Assembly: GCA_964642165.1 (NCBI GenBank)
Contig: CAZXOC010000237.1
Location: forward strand, 1-12,057
DNA from: CAYRVX01 sp964642165
Lineage (GTDB): Bacteria; Planctomycetota; Phycisphaerae; SM23-33
DNA: 12,057 nt
Reading direction: 5' to 3'
Positions 4,414 through 10,678 of this stretch are shown here, piece after piece. The position numbers and the translations under genes are program-made. The notes under the pieces are model-generated. The model was not told the DNA's origin, did not search any database, and worked only from the letters and a program-made list of their open reading frames with translations. Within the stretch, counting starts at the first letter, position 1. Each line of letters begins with the position of its first letter.

Positions 4414-6411
4414 ATGAAGATGCCCGAGCTGTTCGCGGACGATTTCCGCCACCTGCCCGTCGGGCCCCTGCCGACGAGCTTCGACGCCCTGGAGGAATAC
4501 CACCACCTGCCGCCCGCCGGCGAGATGGGCGCGTGGTATGAACCCATCCGCGGAAACTGGCGCCCGAACGCGCCGTGGGTGGTGCTGTCCGACGACGGCC
4601 GGCACCGCCTGCTCCAGGTCCACGACGAGACCGAGCGCAAGGGCCGCGCCGAGCGCGTGCTCGTCGCCGGCGAGGAGCGCTGGCGGGACTACACCGTCAC
4701 GGTGCGCCTCCAGCCGCTCACCGGCCGCGGGCAGGCGGGCGTGGCCTTCCGCTACGAGACGGCGCGCCACCACTACCGCCTGGTCCTCGACGGCGCCGCG
4801 AGCCTCAAGCTCCTTCGCGTCGAGCACGACGCCCACGACGTGCTCGCCGAAACGCCCTTCGCCTGCGACGGCGGCACGGTTCACGAGCTGCGGGCCGAGG
4901 TCGCCGGCGACCGCATCGCCGCGAGCATCGACGGCGAGTGGGCCTTCGAGGTCCGCGACGCCCGCTACCCCGCGGGTCGCGTCGCGCTGGTCGCCACCAG
5001 CCAGGTGCTCTACGACCGCATCGAGGTGACCGCGCCCGACGAGGCCCACGCCGCGTTCGTGCAGACGCGCGACCGCGCCCGCCGCGAGCTGGACGAGCTG
5101 CGCGAGCGCCTGCCCCGGCCGGTCCTCTGGCGGCGGATCGACACGGCCGGCTTCGGCACGGGGCGGCAGGTCCGTTTCGGGCACCTGCGGGGGCGCGACC
5201 GGCTCGACGTCCTGCTGGCCCAGAACCTCAAGCTGCTTCCCGGCAGCGACGCGCTGACGACCGTTCGCTGCCTGACGGCCATGGACCTCGACGGCAACGT
5301 CCTGTGGCAGTTCGGCGAGCCGTCCCGCGAGACCGACGCCGCGCTGGTCAGTTGCGACCTGCCCGTGCAGATCTACGACATCGACGGCGACGGCCACGAC
5401 GAGGTCCTCTGCCTGAGGAACTTCCGCCTCTACGTGCTCGACGGGCGGAGCGGCGAGGTGAAGCTCGTCCGCCCGCTGCCGCGCGAGCCCCGCCGGGAGA
5501 ACCGCTTCGGCCGCCTCGTCGGCGACGCGATCCTCATCGCCAACTTCCGCGGGCTGGACCGCCCCGCCGACCTCGTGGTCAAGAACCGCTACCGTCAGAT
5601 CTGGGCGCTGGACGGCGACCTGAACGAGCTGTGGACGCGCGAGTTCGACACCTGGCCGACCGGGCACTTCGCCCAGCCGTACGACTTCGACGGCGACGGG
5701 CGCGACGAGCTGTACGTCGGGTACGGCCTGCTGGGGCCCGACGGCGAGATGCGCTGGAGCCACGACTGGCACGACCACACCGACGAGATCGCCATCGGCC
5801 CGTTCGACCCCGACCGCGACGACGTGCAGATCGCCCTGGCCTGCGGGGAGGCGGGCTTCAACATCCTCGCCGCCGACGGGACCGTCCTGCACCGGGAGAT
5901 GGTCGGCCACGCCCAGCGTCTGGCGGCCGCGAAGTTCCGCCGCGACCTGCCGGGCCTCCAGTTCTACGTGCTGACCTACTGGGGCCACGCGGGCATCATC
6001 TCCCTGCACGACGGCAAGGGCGCGCGGCAGTTCCACCGGGAGCCCACCTCGCTGGGCAACGTGCTGAACCCGGTGAACTGGACGGGCCGCGGCGAGGAGC
6101 TGGCGCTGCTGTCCGGCAGCGCGCGGCACGGCGGGATGCTCGACGGCCTCGGGCGGCGCGTCGTGGTCTTTCCCGACGACGGCCACCCCGAGATGTGCGC
6201 GGAGGCCCTCGATCTGACCGGCGACGCGCGCGACGAGATCGCCCTGTGGGACCCGCAGCGCCTGTGGATCTACACGCAGGACCGCCCCTTCGACGGCGGC
6301 GCCGATGCCCTCTACCGCCCCGTGCGCTACCCGCACCACAACGCCTCCAACTACCGGGCCGAGATCTCCCTGCCCCCGGAGCTCGCCCGCCCTCACGGCG
6401 GCGATTCCTGA
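4414..6411 (+). CDS. LamG-like plus FG-GAP/VCBS beta-propeller protein
   Basis: This 665-residue protein has two parts. Residues about 6-206 form a concanavalin-like (LamG/DUF1080-type) beta-sandwich, with DDF at the start, WRDYTVTVRLQP (90-101), GQAGVAFRYE (106-115) and HHYRLVLDG (119-127). Residues about 235-650 form a beta-propeller with calcium-binding FG-GAP-type loops: YDIDGDGHDE (321-330), YDFDGDGRDE (423-432) and LDLTGDARDE (599-608). Blades also carry NEL, DGEMRWS and WDPQRLWIYTQD segments. Such propellers occur in PL11 rhamnogalacturonan lyases and in conserved families of unknown function often near carbohydrate genes. A lyase or glycan-binding role is therefore plausible but not shown. 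No signal peptide is visible from ATG 4414 (or 4420), unlike its neighbours. The frame stays open upstream only because it shadows the previous gene. GGGG at 4407-4410 is a modest ribosome site. It is probably co-transcribed with the gene before it. Confidence 0.8.
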   Translation: MKMPELFADDFRHLPVGPLPTSFDALEEYHHLPPAGEMGAWYEPIRGNWRPNAPWVVLSDDGRHRLLQVHDETERKGRAERVLVAGEERWRDYTVTVRLQPLTGRGQAGVAFRYETARHHYRLVLDGAASLKLLRVEHDAHDVLAETPFACDGGTVHELRAEVAGDRIAASIDGEWAFEVRDARYPAGRVALVATSQVLYDRIEVTAPDEAHAAFVQTRDRARRELDELRERLPRPVLWRRIDTAGFGTGRQVRFGHLRGRDRLDVLLAQNLKLLPGSDALTTVRCLTAMDLDGNVLWQFGEPSRETDAALVSCDLPVQIYDIDGDGHDEVLCLRNFRLYVLDGRSGEVKLVRPLPREPRRENRFGRLVGDAILIANFRGLDRPADLVVKNRYRQIWALDGDLNELWTREFDTWPTGHFAQPYDFDGDGRDELYVGYGLLGPDGEMRWSHDWHDHTDEIAIGPFDPDRDDVQIALACGEAGFNILAADGTVLHREMVGHAQRLAAAKFRRDLPGLQFYVLTYWGHAGIISLHDGKGARQFHREPTSLGNVLNPVNWTGRGEELALLSGSARHGGMLDGLGRRVVVFPDDGHPEMCAEALDLTGDARDEIALWDPQRLWIYTQDRPFDGGADALYRPVRYPHHNASNYRAEISLPPELARPHGGDS

Positions 6412-6447
6412 GACCACCGGCCTGCCGCGGGCATAGGATAAGGGAGT

Positions 6448-6476
6448 GGCCGGGGTGAAACCCACCGCGCCCGGCC
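6448..6476 (+). terminator. GC-rich hairpin after the propeller gene
   Basis: GGCCGGG (6448-6454) pairs with CCCGGCC (6470-6476) around a 15-nt loop, followed by GGGTTTGA. The stem is strong but the T-run is only three. This may end the 3287-6411 unit or merely slow it. A second perfect hairpin lies just downstream at 6493-6527. Confidence 0.3.
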
Positions 6477-6492
6477 GGGTTTGACATGACGT

Positions 6493-6527
6493 GGGGGAGC
6501 GCCAGGCGGCGACAAGGCTGCTCCCCC
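6493..6527. repeat. perfect 8-bp hairpin upstream of the coiled-coil gene
   Basis: GGGGGAGC (6493-6500) and GCTCCCCC (6520-6527) are exact reverse complements separated by 19 bases. A TTGACA (6481-6486) precedes it, but no -10-like hexamer lies at promoter spacing, so no promoter is called. The hairpin could be terminator-like or part of the leader of the next gene. Confidence 0.35.
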
Positions 6528-6593
6528 CCTCGATCGTCCAGGCCCGGACGCGTCCGGCGCACGGAAGCTCAGTCAGGCGAAGGAGGCGAGGCG

Positions 6594-7736
6594 ATGCGAA
6601 AGGTGCAAGCGTCCCGCGCGATGGCGGCGCTGGTGGCGCTGGCGGCGGTCCCGGCGGCGGGCGAGGATATCGCCGCGCAGCTCAAGGCCGTCCAGGAGAA
6701 GGTCGAGACACTCAAGCGCAAGACCCGTGACCCGCTGCGCCAGCAGATCGCGCAGCGGCGCGAGGCGCTCGGCAAGCAGCCCGACATGGGCCCCCTTCGC
6801 CAGGCGCTGGCCGACGCCGAGAAGGCCTACGAGGAGAAGAAGGCCGCCGACGAGGCGATCCGCCAGGCCCGCCAGGCCAGCGACGCCGCCGCGAAGGCCC
6901 TGCCCCAGATCACCAAGGCCCGGCTCGAGAGCCACCCGAAGCTCCAGGCCATCCAGAGCGACATCGACACGCTCCGGGACACCCGCACGCGCCTGATGAA
7001 GCAGCGCGAGCAGACCCGCCGGCAGCTCCACGACATCCGCCGGCAGGTCGAGGCCTCCCCGGCGTTCAAGAAGCTCCGCGAGTCGATCGCCGCCACGGAC
7101 AAGTACTACGAGAACCTGCCGAAGACGCACCCCACGTTCGTCGCCGCCCGGCGGGCCATCGACGACGCCCGCAAGGCGCTGGAGGCGCGGATCAGAACGC
7201 TGCCGGAGAAGAAGGCCCTCGACGCCGCCGAGAAGACCTACGCCGCCATGATGAAGAACAGCCCGCTGCTGGCCCAGGCCCGTCAGGCCCGCACCGACGT
7301 CCGCAAGGCCTACGAGCAGGAAGTCGAGAAGGCCGTCCGCACCTGCGAGCCGGGCGCCGCGGCGTACCAGAGCATGGAGGAGATGGAGCAGCAGTACGAC
7401 GAGGCCGAGGGCCAGTACCGCGTGATGCTGGAGGAGTCCCAGGAGGCCCGCCGCGAGGTCGAGAAGAGCGATCCCGAGATCGCCAAGGCCCGCGAGGCCT
7501 ACGAGCAGGCCCGGCGCGAGTACGAGAAGGCCCGCCACGAGCACGCCGCCGACGAGCGCAAGGCCGTCGAGGAGGCCCGCCGCGCCCTGGAGAAGCGCCT
7601 CCAGGACAAGGCCGCCCAGGACGTGCTCCTGATGGATCTGGCCGACCGCCTCGGCAAGGTCGAGAAGGAGATCGCCGGGCTCTACCGGCAGTACAGCGAA
7701 CTCAACAAGAAGCGGCGCGAGGTCGAGCGCCGGTAG
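6594..7736 (+). CDS. exported coiled-coil protein with degenerate internal repeats
   Basis: The product has 380 residues. A short Sec-type signal (MRKVQ..., hydrophobic at about 8-20, likely cut near AAG/ED at 22-24) leads into a protein that is almost entirely alpha-helical and charged, rich in Ala, Arg, Glu, Lys and Gln, with long coiled-coil stretches. A loose module recurs: a proline, then A-R-x-A, then A-x-K-A-Y-E, seen around residues 63-82, 179-199, 203-222, 223-242 and 292-312. There is one cysteine (251), no catalytic motif and no membrane segment after the signal. A structural or scaffolding role in the periplasm or cell surface is a guess; no family was recognised. AGGAGG at 6581-6586, seven bases upstream, fixes the start at 6594; the in-frame extension to 6486 lacks a signal peptide. 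It follows the propeller gene by 182 bp and two hairpins, so co-transcription is uncertain. Confidence 0.75.
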   Translation: MRKVQASRAMAALVALAAVPAAGEDIAAQLKAVQEKVETLKRKTRDPLRQQIAQRREALGKQPDMGPLRQALADAEKAYEEKKAADEAIRQARQASDAAAKALPQITKARLESHPKLQAIQSDIDTLRDTRTRLMKQREQTRRQLHDIRRQVEASPAFKKLRESIAATDKYYENLPKTHPTFVAARRAIDDARKALEARIRTLPEKKALDAAEKTYAAMMKNSPLLAQARQARTDVRKAYEQEVEKAVRTCEPGAAAYQSMEEMEQQYDEAEGQYRVMLEESQEARREVEKSDPEIAKAREAYEQARREYEKARHEHAADERKAVEEARRALEKRLQDKAAQDVLLMDLADRLGKVEKEIAGLYRQYSELNKKRREVERR

Positions 7737-7750
7737 CACGCCGATCGCGC

Positions 7751-7772
7751 CCGACGGCCCGGCCCCCGTCGG
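7751..7772. terminator. hairpin between convergent genes
   Basis: CCGACGG (7751-7757) and CCGTCGG (7766-7772) form a perfect 7-bp stem around the loop CCCGGCCC. It sits in the 66-bp gap where the + strand coiled-coil gene and the - strand DUF4159 gene end, the right place for a shared bidirectional terminator. There is no T-run on either side, so efficiency is doubtful. Confidence 0.4.
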
Positions 7773-7802
7773 TGCGACACCTCGCCAGGACCTCGCGGGA
7801 AG

Positions 7803-10541
7803 CTACTCCGCCTCGACCTTCAGCTCGTGAATCGACCAGTGGTGGCGGTCGTGCCGCGCCGTCAGCACGATCCTGACATAGCAGCAGCGGAGGGGCTTCT
7901 TGAACCGGAGGACCGTCCGGGCCTGCTTGCCCCGGCCCTCCAGAACGTGCTTGCCCCAGTTCCTTCCGTCAGACGAGACATAGACCTTGTACCCGCGCGG
8001 GTAGTCGTTCTTCGAGGCCCCGGCGTCGAGGGTGACCTGCTTGACCTTCCTTTCGCGGCCGAGGTCAATCGCGAACCAGTCGCCCGCGTGCATGGGTCGG
8101 CCCGTGTCCCACCGGGTGCTGCTCTTGCCGTCCATGGCGAGCGGGGCCGCCCAGCCATTGCACGAGGCGGACGGACCGCGCCGCGCGGGCGCCGGCTTCG
8201 GCGCGGGCTTGGCGGGCTCGAGATCGCCGCCCCAGGCCTGGAACACGATGTTCCGCATCAGCGCGAACGCCGTCTCGGGCTCGTAGCCGTAGACCGTGTA
8301 GGACGGGTAGCCCACCAGGCCGCACGTGATGTCCTCCCGGCTGAAGTAGACGGCCGGACGCCCGTCGAGCAGGACCACCCGCAGGATGGGGTCGGTCGGG
8401 TTGCCGAGCAGCTCGCGCGTGCGCCGCCGGTAGTGGGCGCGGCGGATCTCGCAGCCCTTGATGTGGAACAGCGGCGCGGTGATGGCGAGCTGGCGGGACG
8501 CCCTTCGCCCGAACAGCTCGGCCAGCAGCGCCTCGGCCGATTCGCGAAACGCCCTCGCCCCCCCGGCGGCGTCGATGACCAGCGTCCCGCCGCGCTCGAG
8601 CCACGCCTTCAGCATGGTCTTCTCGCCGTCGCCGAGCCGGAAGGCCTCGGTGCCGGTCATGGCCGCCAGGTGCGCCTTGCTGCCGGGCAGGGCGGAGACG
8701 GGGACCGGGCCGAGAACCTCGACCTTCGTCCCCGTGCGCCGCGCCATCAGCCGGGCGAAGCGCTCGTAGGCCAGCGGCTCGGGGTCGCAGTTGCCCTCGT
8801 GGCGCAGGCGCGCGACGCGGATCGTCCTCACCGTGCCGCCGCCGGGGCGCTTCGGCCAGAGCGTCGTACCCCGGAAGCGCAGGCGTCCGGCGAGGGCGAG
8901 CTTGTCGTTCGTGTAGGCCACCACGTTCACCGCCGCCTCGAAGGCGTGCTTCGCCGACAGGTACCGCATCGCCTGCCACGGCGAGGCGATGTCCGTGTCC
9001 GTGTGGACGACCAGCGGGCGGGCGCCGTTGGAGATCTCGTGGAACGTCACGTCGCCCTTGAGCTCGTGGTAGGCCCGGTAGAGCTCGTGGGCGCGCGGGA
9101 GCTCCTTCAGCTCGTACCTCGGGAAGAGCCTTTTGTAGACCTTGCGGATGCCGTCGTGGAAGCCCTTCCCGGCGCACTCGGTGATGCTGAAGATCGACCC
9201 GCCCTGGTAGACGAACGTGCGGAGCTTCCGGAGGTCGGCGTCGGAGAGCTTCGGCTCGGTGGCGCCGGAGAGGCACAGGATGGGCGCGTCGTGCCATTCC
9301 TCGACGGGCGTCCTGAGGTTGATGATCTGCCAGTGGACGGCGCCCTCGAACGCGCGCCCGAACCACCGCGTGAGGTTCGCCAGGGCGCGGGGGCGATTGT
9401 TCCAGTCGCCGTCGTACTCGAGTCGGTTGAACAGCACCGGGCGGCGCCCCCGCAGCAGGAACAGCAGCGCGTAGGCCGTCGTCGTGTTGTCGCCCCCGGT
9501 GTTCCCGCCGGAGGCCTTCCACCGGCCGTTGCCTTCCTGGCGGCGGATCAGGGCGGACGCGCCTCGCTTGTACCAGTCGTACCGCCCGAAGTACTTGTAC
9601 CCCGTCGCCAGCCCGACGCGCTCGACACCGTAGAGCGTGTAGTAGTAGTGCCCGGAGAACTTCTCGATGTCGCCGGCGTGCTTCTCGACCCACGCCAGCC
9701 CGCGCTCGGCGGCGCCGAAGCTGGCGTTGCCCTGGCACCGCAGGAAGCGCATGGCGTAGAGGTTGTCGTAGCACACGAACACGCTCGCCAGCCCGGCGAG
9801 CGTCATGGCCATGTAGGACTTGGGCCGGCCCTTGGGGCTGTAGCCCCAGCCGCCGTCGCGCTGCTGCATCCGCTGCCAGTACCGCAGGCTCATCTGCCAA
9901 TAGCCGTACGGCACCTCCAGGTCGTGCATGCGGCCCGCCCAGACGCCCAGCAGGCCGTACTGCGTGTTGGAGTTGTCCGCGGCGCCCGCGAAGCCGCTGT
10001 AGTCGTCGCGGCGCGGCGAACTGCCCCGCGAGACGTACGTGTAGCCGCCGGCGCGGTCGATGGACCGAAGGAGCTGGCTCACGTCGCGGCGGAGGCGGTC
10101 TCTGTAGTTCGGGTCGCGCCGCGCCGCCGCGGCGTGCGCCAACGCGCGGAACGCCAGGTCGTACGTCTTGTCCGTCCGCGTCTTGGCCAGGAAACCCAGC
10201 GTCTTGGCCATCCGCTTGTCCGTCGGCCGCACGCCGCTCTCCAGCAGGGCGTAGGCGCAGATGGCCGTCGGGCCCACGGGATAGGGCTTGTGGCCGCCGA
10301 CGTCCTTCTCCTCCCAACTGCCGTTCTTGCGCTGGCGGGACCAGAGGAACCGCACCCCCTTGGTGATCGCGCGTTCGACGGCCTGGTCGGAGAAGCTCTG
10401 CGCGCGGACCGGCCCGGCGGCCGCCGCCGCGAGAAGGAAGCAGGCAAGTGCCCCTCCGGCCCCGCGCCGGCGCGCCGCATCGCTCCCGCACCGCGCGGCC
10501 GCGAAGGACGAAGCGCCGGTTCTCGTCAGTACTCTCCTCAT
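7803..10541 (-). CDS. exported toroid + tandem DUF4159 + discoidin-domain protein
   Basis: This 912-residue protein has, in order, a long signal peptide (arginine-rich to about 29, hydrophobic LACFLLAAAAA at 32-42, cut near VRAQ 45-48). Next is an alpha/alpha-toroid of the prenyltransferase/squalene-cyclase-repeat type (about 50-365), with NGSW, GGWGYSPKG (230-238) and TTTAYALLFLL. A DUF4159 domain (about 373-490) has RLEYDGDWNNRP, DAPILCLSGA and FVYQGGSIF. A second DUF4159-like unit (about 574-770) has RVARLRHEGNCDPEP and LKAWLERGGTLVID. A Pro/Ala linker (774-791) leads to a C-terminal F5/8 type C domain (about 792-911) with DGKSSTRWDTG and DWFAIDLG. The toroid lacks the catalytic DDTAD of true cyclases, so it is probably a scaffold. 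DUF4159 is glutaminase-like in fold and of unknown function. The start is chosen for the signal peptide; TATAAT lies 14 bases upstream. The acetyltransferase gene precedes it by 137 bp. Confidence 0.82.
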   Translation of the reverse strand: MRRVLTRTGASSFAAARCGSDAARRRGAGGALACFLLAAAAAGPVRAQSFSDQAVERAITKGVRFLWSRQRKNGSWEEKDVGGHKPYPVGPTAICAYALLESGVRPTDKRMAKTLGFLAKTRTDKTYDLAFRALAHAAAARRDPNYRDRLRRDVSQLLRSIDRAGGYTYVSRGSSPRRDDYSGFAGAADNSNTQYGLLGVWAGRMHDLEVPYGYWQMSLRYWQRMQQRDGGWGYSPKGRPKSYMAMTLAGLASVFVCYDNLYAMRFLRCQGNASFGAAERGLAWVEKHAGDIEKFSGHYYYTLYGVERVGLATGYKYFGRYDWYKRGASALIRRQEGNGRWKASGGNTGGDNTTTAYALLFLLRGRRPVLFNRLEYDGDWNNRPRALANLTRWFGRAFEGAVHWQIINLRTPVEEWHDAPILCLSGATEPKLSDADLRKLRTFVYQGGSIFSITECAGKGFHDGIRKVYKRLFPRYELKELPRAHELYRAYHELKGDVTFHEISNGARPLVVHTDTDIASPWQAMRYLSAKHAFEAAVNVVAYTNDKLALAGRLRFRGTTLWPKRPGGGTVRTIRVARLRHEGNCDPEPLAYERFARLMARRTGTKVEVLGPVPVSALPGSKAHLAAMTGTEAFRLGDGEKTMLKAWLERGGTLVIDAAGGARAFRESAEALLAELFGRRASRQLAITAPLFHIKGCEIRRAHYRRRTRELLGNPTDPILRVVLLDGRPAVYFSREDITCGLVGYPSYTVYGYEPETAFALMRNIVFQAWGGDLEPAKPAPKPAPARRGPSASCNGWAAPLAMDGKSSTRWDTGRPMHAGDWFAIDLGRERKVKQVTLDAGASKNDYPRGYKVYVSSDGRNWGKHVLEGRGKQARTVLRFKKPLRCCYVRIVLTARHDRHHWSIHELKVEAE

Positions 10542-10554
10542 ACGAACAGGCCCG

Positions 10555-10560
10555 ATTATA
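10555..10560 (-). promoter_or_regulatory. possible -10 box of the DUF4159 gene
   Basis: A perfect TATAAT on the - strand is conspicuous in DNA this GC-rich. The hexamer at 17-bp spacing upstream (GCCCGA) is not a -35 match. Transcription from it would start about seven bases ahead of the ATG at 10541, giving an almost leaderless mRNA. That fits the lack of a clear Shine-Dalgarno sequence there. Confidence 0.3.
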
Positions 10561-10678
10561 CCAGCAATCCCCCCACCTCGGGCGGGCATTCGGGCGGCAA
10601 GGCAGCACGCCGCGGGCAGCGCGCGGTGCGGGAGACGGCGGCCCCGTGCGGGCGGGGTACGGAAGTGTGGCCCCCCCG

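Noticed and set aside
4303..6465. 720-residue open frame on the - strand
   Set aside because: It is the mirror frame of the LamG/propeller gene, made of Val/Ala/Arg/Gly-rich sequence, with no recognisable motif.
6481..6509. TTGACA at 6481-6486 as a -35 box for the coiled-coil gene
   Set aside because: No -10-like hexamer occurs 16-18 bp downstream; the sequence there is GGCGG-rich and part of a hairpin loop.
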